Shown here: positions 25,001 through 48,013 of the stretch, in pieces
How the letters are laid out: the number at the start of each line of letters is the position of its first letter
How positions within the stretch are numbered: position 1 is the stretch's first letter
Source of the DNA: Antedon mediterranea
Lineage: Eukaryota > Echinodermata > Crinoidea > Comatulida > Antedonidae
Assembly: GCF_964355755.1 (NCBI RefSeq)
Contig: NC_092678.1
Location: forward strand, 209,922-273,921
Reading direction: 5' to 3'
Length of the DNA: 64,000 nt
Program-made: the position numbers and the translations under genes
The notes under the pieces: model-generated
Told to the model about the DNA's origin: nothing
The model's input: the letters and a program-made list of their open reading frames with translations, nothing else
Databases searched by the model: none

Positions 25001-28000
25001 CTCTTGCGCAAGCTCTTGGGGTAAGTTATATAAATACACAAAATAATAAGTTATATAAATACACAAAATAATAAGTTATATAAATACACAAAGTAATAAG
25101 TTATATAAATACACAAAATAATAAGTTATATAAATACACAAAATAATAAGTTATATAAATACACAAAATAATAAGTTATATAAATACACAAAATAATAAG
25201 TTATATAAATACACAAAATAATAAGTTATATAAATACACAAAATAATAAGTTATATAAATACACAAAATAATAAGTTATATAAATACACAAAATAATAAG
25301 TTATATAAATACACAAAATAATAAGTTATATAAATACACAAAATAATAAGTTATATAAATAGTTATACATACATAAAAGATAATAATTTGCATTTGTTTT
25401 AGTTTCCATTTCTGAGTACAATTATTTTGGTTTTTTTTCACTCAGAGTAACTCATGTATAGAAGATTTAGACTTGAATGACAACCATCTAACTGATGAGG
25501 GCGCTTTAGCTATTGCTGTTATGATGCGAAACAACAACTACATTCACAAATTGGTTTGTATTATTTTGTTGAGACCTTTAAAGTACGAGGAGGCTGCTAA
25601 TGTATAAATCGCAACCAATAATATTTTTTGCCTATATAGGATTTATCGGACAATGTGATTGGTCGAAAAGGTGCAGCGGCAATGTCGTTCATGTTAGAGA
25701 GTAACTACACACTTAAGAAGCTGTGCTTAAGTGGCAATCACTTAACAGATATTGATGCCTCGATTCTGTCCAATGGTCTAAGAACCAATGGCACACTAAC
25801 GGAGCTGGACTTAAGTTACAATGAATTTGGAGAGACTGGTGGTGTGAGTCTAGGACTTGCTTTGGTTGGTATCAATTATGTGTGTCTCAAAGTAAATAAA
25901 GTAATTCTCATATTTAACATTTATTATCTTAAAATAATTTCTGGTATTATATTATATTTAGGCAGCTAACGATGGCTTAGTTTACCTCGACTTAAGGTGG
26001 AACAGTTTACGTGGAAAGGGAGCAGTAGCAATAGCCAATGCACTAAAGGTACAGTACACTAGTAGCTATAGCCAATGCACTTGAGGTACAGTACACTAGT
26101 TGCAATAGCCAACAGCTATTACAGTATCAACTTCTTGTGTAAAATTGATGAATGTCTTCATGAGGTGAAGAAAATAAAGTTAAAATATTGTTTTATTGCG
26201 TTAGGTGAACACAAGTCTTGAAGTATTAGATTTGTCTAAAAATGCAGTTGGTTTGCCGGGCTGTATAGCCTTTATGAGGTCATTAAAGGTCAACCATGGC
26301 CTCCGTATTCTCAACTTAAGGTACGTACCACAATACAAACATTCAGTCACAATATCATCACATGCCATGTACTGTATAACATTCAGTCACAATATCATCA
26401 CATGCCATGTACTGTATAACATTCAGTCACAATATCATCACATGCCATGTACTGTATAACATTCAGTCACAATATCATCACATGCCATGTACTGTATAAC
26501 ATTCAGTCACAATATCATCACATGCCATGTACTGTATAACATTCAGTCACAATATCATCACATGCCATGTACTGTATAACATTCAGTCACAATATCATCA
26601 CATGCCATGTACTGTATAACATTCAGGTCAATATTTCACTAGTTTCAATTTATATGTTTCATACTTTTAAAACATTGACTAATTATTTCATTTTTTTATT
26701 AGCCATAATCATGTGAACCCCCAAGCTACTCAAAAACTTGCACTTGGTTTGAAGAAAAACATTAGGCTTGAGGTGTTAATGGTAAGCCAGTTATTCTAAC
26801 ATATTTTTTATTTAATAACTTCAGCTGTCAAGTCAAAAAGTCATTCTATGCATGCGCATGACTTTATGAATGTATTAAAAACAAAATTAAATGTCTCAAT
26901 GTAACTGGTTTCTTATTTTATCTGAAAAATTAAGAAAAAAATTTATGTAATTTTTTTTTCTCAGTTGAACAGTAACCCAATTGGAGATGAAGGAATTGTT
27001 GCTTTGCTGAAAGCTCTCGTTGTGAACACATCTCTCAAACTGCTCAACCTCATGGTACACCCTTATTTTGGGTTACTCTTAATATTATTATAATAGTTAA
27101 TACACAAATACTATTTATGTAATATTAATAACCATATAAGGCAACTATACGTTGTTTACTTTTAATTTTCACATCAAATTTCTGGACAGGATTTTTCAGT
27201 TTCCAAGTCAGTTCACGAAAAGCTGAAAGAAATTCAAGAAGATCGAGATGTTTTTATTATTTGTCGAGACCCACAACGTAACAAACCTGATAGCAAGGTG
27301 TGTGTAGGCCTAAATACTGCTGATGATAGAGACTTGGCTTAAAAAAAAACATTGTTAATAATCTGTTGGTTTGAATACAGACATTTATGATAAAGCTAAA
27401 GTGTATCCAAATATGGTACTGATATACTCGAATATGGTAGTGATGCTGTATACCCAAATATGGTAGTTACAACATCATTGTGTCCATATATGGGCACATC
27501 ACATAAAGTTTGATAGTGTAGACAGAGCTTAATAATTAATGTTTTGTTAACAGGACAGCATAATTGCTGTGAGTGTGATTAATGAGTTCATTAACAAGAA
27601 CCAGACGCAAGTGATAGATAAATTTTACGCAGTGGATGAAGAGAGAACAGGTTTCATTTTAGCAACTCAGTTTGTAACAACTCTTCTTGAAGCAGGATGC
27701 GACGTCAGAAAAGTAAGTTTTACTTGATAGGTTGCTGAACAATGCAGCCACTTTTTAAATAGTGTGTTTGCTGTCGGCTGGTGGATGAATGAAAAACGTT
27801 ACTTTTTTTTCTTTTCCAGTCTGATTTGAAGAAAGTGTTGACCATTCTTCACCTTGAAGATTCTCATAAAATCTCTTACAGGTAAGCCGACTTATTTATA
27901 ATATTTTCTGAAAGATTAGTTTAAGCTATTTTACCAATATATAATTACATAGCTGTTATTTTTTCTTTGTAGGCATATTTTAAATGGCTGTTCAGCGCTT

Positions 28001-28033
28001 TGTCAAGATACACGTATTGGAAATACAACATGA
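19072..28033 (+). CDS. LRRC74A: LRRC74-like leucine-rich-repeat protein (681 aa, 14 exons)
   Basis: Exons: 19072-19702, 20096-20242, 20338-20400, 24911-25020, 25446-25553, 25640-25868, 25966-26048, 26205-26320, 26703-26781, 26965-27054, 27190-27297, 27554-27712, 27820-27881, 27973-28033 (TGA). All junctions are GT-AG and the 2046-nt CDS stays open. Residues 1-~260 are basic/polar and probably disordered, with four ~12-residue repeats (PLIEVTEPLPPTT, ~139-183), followed by an acidic stretch. GVDPISFVLRNF leads into ribonuclease-inhibitor-type LRRs (~318-560), one or two per exon: LDLNDNHLTDEGA, LDLSYNEFGETGG, LDLRWNSLRGKGA. The C-terminus (~589-661) resembles the EF-hand-like tail of LRRC74A but lacks clear calcium ligands. 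An in-frame ATG at 19009 is a possible alternative start. Biochemical role of the family is poorly known. Confidence 0.87.
19655..20037 (+). repeat. 97-99-bp tandem repeat duplicating the exon 1 / intron 1 junction, 4 copies
   Basis: Each unit repeats the end of LRRC74-like exon 1 (GATTCACAATCAGTAATTAC) plus its donor GGTAACAAC and 50 bp of intron. Only the first copy is in the open exon; three more donor-bearing copies lie in intron 1. Confidence 0.9.
20826..22151 (+). repeat. 56-bp satellite, block 1 (~24 copies)
   Basis: Unit of 56 bp including TGTTTACAGCATATTGTATA and AGCACTGCTGTATATATTGC, in intron 3 of the LRRC74-like gene. No stop occurs in any forward frame, giving spurious ORFs of >430 codons in all three frames. 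Each unit has a 9-bp inverted repeat TATACAGCA / TGCTGTATA. Two variants (CAGCAC or CAACAC) alternate; the CAACAC form appears only in adjacent pairs in this block. Confidence 0.97.
22152..23074. mobile_element. 923-bp insertion in the 56-bp satellite, 9-bp TSD
   Basis: The satellite word AGCACTGCT is duplicated exactly at 22143-22151 and 23075-23083; removing the segment restores the 56-bp phase. Ends are TAGTCTGGGC and ...GGGGCAAGTCTA, weak inverted repeats. An internal pair CCAGACGGAGT / ACTCCGTCTGG lies at ~22163 and ~22250. No transposase frame is seen. An 8-9-bp duplication would suit hAT, Mutator or Merlin; not resolved. Confidence 0.75.
23075..23178 (+). repeat. 56-bp satellite, block 2 (~1.9 copies)
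   Basis: Short remnant between the two insertions, in phase with blocks 1 and 3 once both insertions are removed. Confidence 0.95.
23179..23976. mobile_element. 798-bp non-autonomous transposon with TTGCGCAA palindromes, copy 1 (TSD TATA)
   Basis: Ends TGTTATGCGCGATTTGAACG and its reverse complement; the inverted repeats run ~65 bp with a 1-nt indel. TATA at 23175-23178 and 23977-23980 is the 4-bp target duplication, made by insertion into the 56-bp satellite. The ends contain about a dozen TTGCGCAA words arranged as palindromes spaced by TTTNAAA-type spacers. The centre has a GC-rich core (23641-23668, GCCGGCCGCCCGCGCCGCGC). Copy 2, inverted and nearly identical, is at 57885-58683. No transposase ORF. 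Confidence 0.92.
23977..24513 (+). repeat. 56-bp satellite, block 3 (~9.5 copies)
   Basis: Continuation of block 1 after the second insertion. The last unit has TTTACTGCAT, a variant also found once in block 1 (~21447-21456). Confidence 0.96.
24511..24613 (+). repeat. Dispersed repeat, copy 2
   Basis: Contains CCTGTCATTTGATTGGACGA, GTCACATGGCG and AGTACGCACTAT, matching 12873-12972; it abuts the end of the 56-bp satellite. Confidence 0.7.
24656..24832. repeat. Foldback (inverted-repeat) element, ~82-88-bp arms
   Basis: Left arm (24656-24743) and right arm (24751-24832) are near-complementary: GGTACAAATAATGGCAC, GGTGAATGATGAAAGG and GGTTATATCAAC each recur inverted. The loop is ~7 nt. Probably the terminal part of a MITE together with 24511-24613. 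Confidence 0.85.
25021..25362 (+). repeat. 25-bp minisatellite starting at a splice donor, ~13.5 copies
   Basis: Unit AAGTTATATAAATACACAAA plus ATAAT. The array begins with GTAAGT, the donor of LRRC74-like exon 4, so its first bases are splice-site bases. Confidence 0.92.
26336..26626 (+). repeat. 40-bp minisatellite, ~7 copies
   Basis: Unit with CATTCAGTCACAATATCATC and CATGCCATGTACTGTATAA, starting ~15 bp after the donor of LRRC74-like exon 8. Confidence 0.92.
27370..27529. mobile_element. PIF/Harbinger-like MITE, copy 3
   Basis: Right arm AGTTTGATAGTGTAGACAGAG and the core CCATATATGGGCACATCAC match the copy at 179-322. An internal AATATGGTA-containing segment is triplicated. It lies in the intron between LRRC74-like exons 11 and 12. 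Confidence 0.65.
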
Positions 28034-29671
28034 ATACAGAATGAATGTTACTAAATAATTTATTGATCATGTTGTGTGTGTACATGATCATGTTGTGTGC
28101 GTACATAATCAGGTTGTGTGCGTACATGATCATGTTGTGTGCTTACATGATCATGTTGATTTGATAATCGCTATGCTGCATCCTCAAGTCTTCCAGAAAG
28201 ACATACATTTTATTCCAGAAAAGACATTGTTTTTTATTGTATAATAATAATATAGTCTTTCAATGAGCTACAAGAGTGTAGCAAGAATATGAATTCCTTT
28301 GTGTAAGCAATCTTTCACCCTGTGTGTGCATACTATGTTTGTTGTGCTAATATTTTAACTTTGTATATTTAATATCTAGAACCAAAGATTACTGAATGCT
28401 GTGTGTAAACTATACAATCTCTAACCAAACTTGTCTGTTTGTGTGTGAATAAACTACCAATTCTTTCTACATTTACTGTGTTTTTAATATGTATACATTT
28501 AAATCTATTAAATATTATTGTGCCAGTTTGATTCAGAATTTTAAAAACATTATTTATAAATTTATATACACCACACACTGAATGCAAAAAAAAAAAAAAG
28601 AATTGCAACAGCTGTAGCCAGTGGGGCAGTAGCCTTCAACTATGAAGTTTGCTCCTAAATGGAAGAAGAAGAAATCAATGACACAGATAAAAAGATTACA
28701 ATAGAGTTCAATCTGAGATAGGATTTGTTTTAATAGTTACCAAATGTCTTTTTCTTAATACATAGTTTACAGATACCCCGATGAATATTAAATATTAAGG
28801 ACCACCTTTAGAAATCAACAGGAGAGTGGGATATTCTTGGATAAAAAGGTTTAAAAAAAAGATATGTAGTAAGATTTTCCATGACATCTGAAAGAAACTG
28901 ACTCAAAAAAATATAAAACATAAAAAACAATATTGAAGCACCTAAATAATGTACACTCCATGAAAAAGCAACAATATTTACAGCACACCATGTTGTCATG
29001 ACAACAGCAAATAACAACCAGTCTTAAATTAACAATCAAAATAAATTTATATTTTTTGTTAATCAGAATAAATGTGACCAACATTCCAATGCGCTTCGGT
29101 TATCAATCGTATTTGCATGATAATTTGATTTTAAAATGATATTTTATTTATGATACAATTCTATATTGTTACAACCTACACTAAGCATTTAGTATAAAAT
29201 GCACATACAAGTATATTCAACATTTAAAGCAGGCCAAATGTAATAGATTTTAATTTATAAATGTTATACAATCTGAACAATTACAACTCATGAGGTGGGT
29301 ATTGACTTCTTACCATACATTCTAGATCAAATATTATCTCAGTATGCAATGTCAGGGGTCAAGACTTCTTAACATACTCCAAAGATATTTTGTAAATCTT
29401 TTAATACACCCACATCTACATGAATGCATGCAAACAACTTTCAAAATTTGAAAATAATTGTTACTATACTACTATGCTATAGATATTCCCCAAATAGTTC
29501 ATTACAATCCATCATACACTGTTAAAGTTTCCACAGTAGAAAGAATACTGCAGTTACTGCAGAAACTTTATCTCCTTACTGTATTGTATATTGCTCCTTG
29601 AATGTGTGAAATTCAACTCACGTTTTCATCAATGCTTCATGCGGTACTTAACATGTGTGCACTTGCGCCCT
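28034..29671. other. Convergent 3' region between the LRRC74-like and DNM1L genes
   Basis: Includes a ~21-bp repeat (GTACATGATCATGTTGTGTG, ~4-5 copies, 28062-28160) in the likely 3' UTR of the LRRC74-like gene and an AATAAA at 28448-28453. No further gene seen; short ORFs are not convincing. Confidence 0.6.
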
Positions 29672-40234
<10,563 letters not shown>

Positions 40235-43200
40235 ATGGTGAATGACATCAAGAGGGCTGTGTTGCTAGGCAAGCTGAACTCTTTGCCAAAAGTACCTTCT
40301 AAGATTGTCAGAATCTTTGTTAGTTCAACATTTGGGGGTGAGTCAGGGGTAGAGGTGGGTTGTCATCATTTGGGGGTGAGTCAGGGGTAGAGGTGGGTTG
40401 TCATTGCTTGAAGAAGTGAACATTCTCACTATCTGTTATCTGTGGTGTCTGTGCATTATAACTTGGGATGGTAATGCTCAGAAAGAGGATGTTGTTAGGA
40501 TCTGCGGACCTTGTGTTCTTTGTTTAAAGATTTCTAGGAACAAAAATGTTTAAACTGCATATTGCTATCATATGGACTCACTTGGAGGATCTGCTCCAAC
40601 ATCATGACAGTAATGATATGATTGCAACCAAACCTGATCAAGAGTTCAGAAGTTGCTATCACATGATAATAAAAACATTGTTATTATTAGATACTGTGGC
40701 AGAGAGGAATATTCTACTTCAGAAGGCGTATCCAACGTTGAAGAAATGGTGTCAAGAAAAAGGCCTAGACTTCCAGGTAGTTGACATGCGATGGGGTGTG
40801 AGGGATGAAGTTAACGACGATCACATGACGCTGAACATCTGTCTACGTGAGATTGAGAACTGTCAGAACCTATCAGTAGGACCAAATGTGCTGGTAAGTA
40901 TTCATTTACCGCAACGAATCAACAGTATTTTTTAAATTTTGATTTATTAACTGTCTGTGTTTTTTAGTTTTTGCTTGGCCAGCGTTATGGCTGGAGACCA
41001 AACCCAGCTGCTATTGATGCCATAGAATTTGAAACCATTCTAAAGTTTGCTAAAGATGATGAGAATGACCATAGTCTTCTGGAACGTTGGTACCAAAAAG
41101 ATGACAATTGTGACCCGCCAGTGTTTGTACTTCAAAAGGTCACACAGGACAGAAAAGACGACTGGATTAGAAACTCTAACAATATAAGCAAAGCACTGAG
41201 AAAAGCAGTTGAGGGCGCCATAGTAGCTAATGAAATCGGACAAGACAGAATGAAACATTATTCTATGTCAGGTAATACTTGCAATTAAAAAAACAACACT
41301 ATTTTTTATAATCAGTAGGCCTAGAGTTGATTTAGTATTTAAAAAAAACAATTTCTGTTTTGCTTAGTTACTGAACAGGAGGTCAAGTTTGCCCTAAACA
41401 CTGACAACCCAGATAATCACTGTGTTGCATTCGTAAGGACGCTGAACCACCTGGAAGACAATCTCAAAAACACTAACGTTCATAGTTACACAGATTTCCT
41501 CAATTCTTTGGAAATTGACAAAGAAGCACGAGATCTTCTGAAGGAATTCAAAGAAGAGTTTCTTCCTTCTAAGCTCAGTAAGAATAACATTCATAAGTAC
41601 TTCATAGAGTGGACAAGTGAGGGAGTAGATGCCACAAACATCGAACACTATCAATACCTGATCAAACTTTGTACGACGTTTGTAAAAGATGTTAAAGATT
41701 TGGTGAAGAAAGGTCTTGGAGAATCCAATCTCTTGGAGCTCTGCCAAGACGCACTCTTTATGGAAGTGCTTCACCACAGTAAATTCTGCCTACAGAAATG
41801 TAAGAACTTCTGCGGACGAAAAGGACTGTTACAAGAGATTGAAATTTATCTGTCAAATCCAGCGAAAACGAAGCCACTGGTGATACACGGGCCATCTGGT
41901 GTTGGGAAGACTTCAGTGATGGCAAAAGCTGCGATGGAACAGCAGAATAAAAGAGACTGCCAAACAGTCTTACGATTTCTTGGAACGTCATCACATACCT
42001 CCAATATTTTTCAAGTTATGCTTTCAATATTTAACCAGATATGTGAAGTGTATAACCTAACTATTCCATCTAGCGTCAACTTGAAGAGATTTGCAGATCT
42101 TGTAAAATATTTTCCGGTTTTACTTCAACACGTTTCAGATGTCGCTGAAGACAAACCATTAATCATACTATTAGATTCGCTTGATCAACTTCAGCCTGCA
42201 TTTGATGCTTACGAGGTAAAATGGCTGCCGAAAAAATGTCCGCCTAATGTCAAGATAATCCTGTCCACATTGCCAGATGCGTCAAATATTTTGGATGAGC
42301 TGAAAGAGTGGATTGTAGACGAGGAGTGTTTTATGGCAGTGAAACCATTGCCAGATGATACTGGAGAGGAGATCCTAAACTCCTGGATGGCTAGTATTAA
42401 CAGAACAGTTACTCAAGAACAGTCTATTGTTATAAGAAAAGGTTTGTGATTGTTTAAATTGATTGGTATTATTTAGTTTAGTGTTAAATTACAGGAAAGT
42501 CAATTCATTCTCAACTTTATATTATTTTACTAGTGTTTGCAATGGAAACCATAAAACAAAATGTAGTTGTACACCAAAGACTATTATTCTTGTTTATGGC
42601 TTATTATAATCTTCACACACAAAATCAATAATTTTATTATTATTAAGTGTATATATAGTGTAATATGTTGTGTGAAATAAACTGAACTGAAACTAGTGTG
42701 TAGTATATCAATAGCTAACCTGAATATAACTACTGTATTACTACAGCCTTTCAGCAATGTCCTCAGCCTATCTTCTTAAAGTTGGTTTTTGAAGAAGCAC
42801 GGCGTTGGAAGTCATACACTGCTGTGGAAGACAGCGACCTGGCGTACACGGTACGGGAAGCTATTTGGCAGCTGTTTGACCGTCTGGAAAGACAATTTGG
42901 AAAAACTGTGGTTTCACATGCAATGGGCTACATAAGTGCATCAAGGTAATAATAATAGTATGCTAATTTTTTGGTAGTGTAAATTCGCCCTAAATTAATT
43001 CTATGACGTTATGTTTTTAGCATAATATAAGGGTAAATTTTAAATCTATTTACTTTATTATTTATTAATAGAAATGGAGTGACTGAGGGTGAATTGGAAG
43101 ATATCTTATCAATTGACGATGAAGTCCTAGATGAAATATACCAGTATTGGTCACCACCAAACCCTGACGTAGTCAGACTACCCCCTCTACTGTGGGCGCG

Positions 43201-46200
43201 TCTTCATAATGAGATACGAGAGTATATGGTAAACCGTGAGGCGGATGGCAGGACCGTAATGGTCCTCTATCATAGGTTAGTGCTTTACATTGTCATATAC
43301 TCTAAGTTATTTTATAACTTTATACATTCAATTCAACATTTTGGTCAATAAATAGTAAATCACAGTAAAATAATTACTTTTTGTATGCGGCAGGCAATTC
43401 ATTGAAGCATCCAGAGACAAGTACTTGCTAGATGACAAGGAGAGACGTGCTCGGCATCAGCTGTTGGTAGATTTCTTCTTGGGTACCTGGAGTGGAAATC
43501 AAAAGAAGGTAAAATAATCATTTACTCTGAAACATACAGCCTTGAGTATTTGTTAACGCCACTGTCACACACCCCCAAGAGGGTCCCTTGATACATTGCA
43601 TACGTTGTTGAGGGTCACCTTCTAATAAGGTGAAAATAAAAATGGTGTTTCGCTAATAAAGTTGTCTTTCTTTTCCACAGACTCTAATTCTGAACCAACG
43701 TAAAGAAACCTTAGAAGCCTACAGGAACGTCTCGCATCAACCAATTATGTTTAAGAATGTGTTCAATTATCGAAAGCTAAATGAACTTCCGTATCATATG
43801 CTCCATGCTGAAAATGAGGAGCAAATGATAAAGGTACATACTTAATTTTAAAAACACTGAAAGAAATTTCTTACAAGTGTACATATTTAATTTTGAGTAT
43901 GCAACTAAAAATAACAATGGTAAAACTTAACTCAATATAACTAACTAAATAGTTGCATAATATCTCCTTTTTAGCACATTCTTGGAAACTTTGACTTCCT
44001 GTATTCATGGGTAGAGGCTTACACGCCACAACATGTCATAGAAGAAATGGATATGATCATTGCTTACCCAACAACAAGTGAACAACTTATAGTAGAGCTG
44101 CGGCTTGTTCAGGATCTGCTCAGGTGAGATTTGGAATAAAGTCTGTCGTTACAAGCGGTTCTAACATTAACAAACCTAACAGAAAATAATATAAAGAATC
44201 ATTTTTATTTTAATGTTAAATGTTTTGAAAATTCTTTTTTTATTAGATTAGTGAAGCCAACCTTAGAATATGCAATAATTCTAAAACAATCAAATTGCCT
44301 AGCAACCGACGTACTCGGGCGAATGTTGCATTTTGCCGACACACATACGTGCATTATAAAGTCACTGTTAAAGGGCGCTACTAGATGGTGTAAGAACTAT
44401 CATAAGCAGGTGGTGTATGCTACGCGTAGCTGTTACCCTTCTCCTGGAGGCCCACACCGAGCAACGCTTGTTGGACATACAGGTAAAAGCAACACATTTT
44501 TATAAGATAGATAAAAAAAGAAAGATTAGATGCAGAGATCTCTCTACAATTGTCAATTATCTCACGCATTTTGTTTTCCTTTTAGGAAATATACTAGATA
44601 TTGTGGCAAATGAGGAAGGCACTTTGGCGGTGAGTGCAAGTGAGGACGGTACTGCTAGGCTCTGGGATCTAATGGACGGTGAACCAATATTGACCTTCAC
44701 AGGTCATTCAGGTCAATATCTCCGTTAACATTATACACTCAAATTTGAATATTGTACTGTATACTTACAATTAAAATTAAGTTTGAGAATATGCAATGTT
44801 AAAATAAACTTTTGCTCTTATATAGGACCAGTTCACTGTGTCGCCATGTCTTCTGATTCTGCCTATCTTGTCTCAGGATCTGCTGATGACTCTCTCAGAG
44901 TCTGGGATGTTGATTCTGGTGAAGAGCTTCGGGTGATCAAAGAAGATCATTCATCATACTCCAATCATTCAGTACTTTGTATATCACATGACTGTAGCAA
45001 GATTATCTCCGCATCTAATGCGATCATTAATGTAAGGATGAATCTGAAATATTAAATTGAGAGTGTGAGAACAATTGTTATGAATTAAATTTTTGTTTTT
45101 CAATAAATCAAAACATTGTTGCAAGTTGTGTTATATTATCAGTTTTAATATTTATCTCTATAGGTTTATGAATTGAGTTCAGGTGTTGAAATACATAATT
45201 TGACAGGTCATAGTTCACCAGTCTCATCAATATTCATAAGCAAGGATGACATGATACTGGTTAGTGGATCTGATGATAAAAGTGTCAAAGTTTGGTCAGT
45301 TGCTACAGGCAACCTACTAGCAGACAAAAAGGAGTTTGATGGCGAAGTGTCAAAGGTCGTCATGACTAATGACGGACATATTCTTGCTGGGGACAAAGTT
45401 GGAGGATTGAGAGTAAGTATTTAATGCAGTTGATTGAGAAAAAAAGATTGAAATTAAACAACCGTAATTGTTACGAATCTTTTTTTCATAATTTCTACAG
45501 ATTTTCTCAACTTCAAAAATTGAAGAAAGTGAGATTGAGGTGAGCATAAAGCATGTGATGCAAACACCAGATAATGCTAGGGTGTACTCTCTGTGTGCTA
45601 GCAACGACTCCAGGTGGATGGTGGTTGCAGCAGACATGAACGTTCTCGTCTATAGTGTTGCGGACTGCAGCTTACAACATACGCTTACAGGTAACATATT
45701 ATATTGGTAAATAAAGTTCTTTGAAAAATGTTTTCATCTGGTTTTATGTTAACTATCTGTTTATACAGATAGTGCTGCAGTACATTTATTTAATATCATG
45801 TGACCCTCAATCCTTCAATCAAATGACAAGAATCTTGGAACGCGTTATATAAATTACAATGTTGATTGCGTTCTTCTACTTCCTTGCTGTTTTTGTATCT
45901 GATTTACAATTTGTTTCTGTTGGTAGGACATGAAGGAATAATTGATTGCGTTGCTGTGACATATTCTGATAAGTACATAGTCTCTGGAGCGCGAGACAGC
46001 ATTATGAATGTATGGGATTTGGCAACTGGCCAACTTGTTGAAAGTCTTGAGGGCCAACAGGTTGAAGTCTCCAACTTTGCTTTGACAGGCGACATTGTCA
46101 TTTCTACCTCAATCGTGTCGCAGTACATCAAATTATGGAGTACGGAGGAGAAGTACATCTCTCATTTCAATCTCTTTTTTCGGGATCAGTCTGGTGTTAT

Positions 46201-47307
46201 CGCCGTCACAAGAGACAAGAAGTTTGTCTTGCATTATTCCGCAAACCCACCTGAAATAGTAGTCTGGTGTTGTGAGGCTAGAAAACCTGTACAGAGTCAG
46301 TACAAGCATACATGCAATGTTAATACCATTATAACATGCTCCAATAACATCACAGCGTTGTCAGGTGACGTAGAGGGTGTATTTCTTATTTGGAACATAA
46401 ACACGACCGATGCTATTTCTCGACACGAGTTTGAAGATTGTATCCGCCATATTGCTATCCGAAAGGACGATAAATTTGCCGCAGTAGCACTTAAAAATAA
46501 AATATCATTATGGGATATGGAAACTCATTCGGTTGTAAAAACATGGACGCCACTACAGAACGAAAATGAAACAATCGAACGTGTTCTACTTACAAGTGAC
46601 AACCAAGTGATCTGTGGTTTAAACACTGGTGTTGTGTTAGTGTTAGGAGATGACGACACTAACATAAAGACATTGTCACAGTGTAAGTCTTCTGTCACAA
46701 GCTTGGTCCTTAGTCCGAGTGAAGATGTCCTTGCTGTTGGGTCTCTGGACACATGTGTGCCAGTTTGGGATTGGAGAGCTGGAACATTAATACAAATTAT
46801 AGACGATGTAAGTATTTTAGACTAATATACTAAGAAGAAACATTGTTAAGGAATATACTAACAATGGTGATACAAGAAGAAACATTGTTAAGGAATATAC
46901 TAACAATGGTGATACAAGAAGAAACATTGTTAAGGAATATACTAACAATGGTGATACCAGAAGAAACATTGTTAAGGAATATACTAACAATGGTGATACA
47001 AGAAGAAACGTATTGTTAAGCTTGGTTCTCACTAGAATGTAACGCAAAGACGTAAACGCAACTCAAGGCGTGTTAACCAATGACAAGCGACAGTTTGAAT
47101 AATCTATCGCTTGGTGATACAACATGCCAAGGTTTGACTTAATAGTGTACTTAATATGGTGATACAACATGCCAAGGTTTGACTTAATAGTGCACTTAAT
47201 ATAATCAGTTTAAAAAACATTTAAAAGCACTATATTTCGTTACGTTACTAATTGATGTGAAGCGCCGCTGATTATAATTAAATGTTGTATAAATGTGCGC
47301 TATACAA

Positions 47308-47348
<41 letters not shown>

Positions 47349-48013
47349 GGTCTTGAGTACCGTACTTACAGTATATGAATCAATTGTTGTTTTTAATTTA
47401 TGTTAATTCTAATTTGTTACATCTATATAGACATTTAAAATGGTTTCCATGGCGTTTACTGAAGATGGACACTACTTAGTAACTGGTTCATCAGACAAGG
47501 TGAGAATTTTTTAATAATTGTGCCTCAACAAATATAATTCCAAAACATCCATAAAGTACAAAGAAAAAATTTAAATATCTTACTTGTTTTCAATTTTAGT
47601 TGATACGAGTTTGGCAAATGAGCGATGGTTCCTTCTACATGTCTCACTACATCTACTCTGACCTGGTTACCATGGTAATTCAGGATAATGAGATCATTGG
47701 TGGTACAAGATATGGACAACCAATCGTCCTAGCGATCCATGAGAAACCGACAGAAGTTCTTGAAGTGACTCCTGGATTTTCCAGCGCAGACGGTTTTGTT
47801 GACTCTCAGCGATCAGATGATCTGGCACCAATCGATACTACGCCTTCTAACAAATCTGAGGAAGAAGCTAAAACAAATGCAATAATTGAAAAAGAGACTG
47901 AATTAGACAAAAATACCAGTAAAGAATCTTTGACGGAAACAGAAGCTCAGGAAGAGGTGTCAAAACCACCGAAGAAAAAGAAACGCAATTCACAAGTTTG
48001 CTGTGTGCTTTAA
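40235..48013 (+). CDS. NWD1: NWD1-like NACHT and WD-repeat protein (1624 aa, 17 exons)
   Basis: STAND-family ATPase; vertebrate NWD1 is a scaffold linked to signalling and steroid-receptor control. Exons: 40235-40337, 40691-40893, 40968-41271, 41368-42441, 42747-42945, 43072-43275, 43394-43508, 43681-43833, 43975-44123, 44247-44482, 44586-44711, 44826-45031, 45164-45412, 45501-45690, 45927-46807, 47431-47499, 47600-48013 (TAA). 4875 nt, open across all junctions. Residues ~24-200 form the DUF4062-like domain (RIFVSSTFGDTVAERN, FQVVDMRWGVRDE, LLGQRYGWRP). NACHT: Walker A GPSGVGKTS at ~378, Walker B LIILLDSLDQL at ~466. A winged-helix/helical region (~562-900) precedes WD40 repeats (~905-1500; LVSGSADDSLRVWDVDSG, LVSGSDDKSVKVWSV). 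A Lys/Glu-rich tail ends NSQVCCVL. Start: first ATG of the exon; an upstream in-frame ATG at 40184 lies before the apparent acceptor. The exon 11 donor (GTCAAT) is weak. Confidence 0.93.
40329..40404 (+). repeat. 38-bp tandem duplication of the exon 1 donor region
   Basis: CATTTGGGGGTGAGTCAGGG, containing the exon 1 donor of the NWD1-like gene, is repeated once 38 bp downstream with an identical GGGGGTGAGT. Confidence 0.9.
42560..42695 (+). repeat. Possible retroposon 3' tail
   Basis: ATTATTATTAAGTGTATATA ... GAAATAAACTGAACTGAAAC resembles the 3' end and short tail repeat of a SINE/LINE. Weakly supported. Confidence 0.3.
45797..45856 (-). repeat. Dispersed repeat, partial copy 3
   Basis: On the minus strand TTATATAACGCG, TTCTTGTCATTTGATTGAAG and GGGTCACATG match 12873-12972 and 24511-24613. 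Confidence 0.6.
46832..47010 (+). repeat. 42-bp minisatellite, ~4.2 copies, just after a splice donor
   Basis: Unit GAAGAAACATTGTTAAGGAA ... TAACAATGGTGATACAA; CATTGTTA/TAACAATG can pair as an 8-bp stem. Starts ~25 bp after the donor of NWD1-like exon 15. Confidence 0.9.
47250..47345 (+). repeat. SINE end plus (AAT)n microsatellite
   Basis: GAAGCGCCGCTGATTATAAT and TGTGCGCTATACAAG lead into a ~35-bp (AAT)n run. Similar to the fragment at 36805-36905. Confidence 0.55.
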
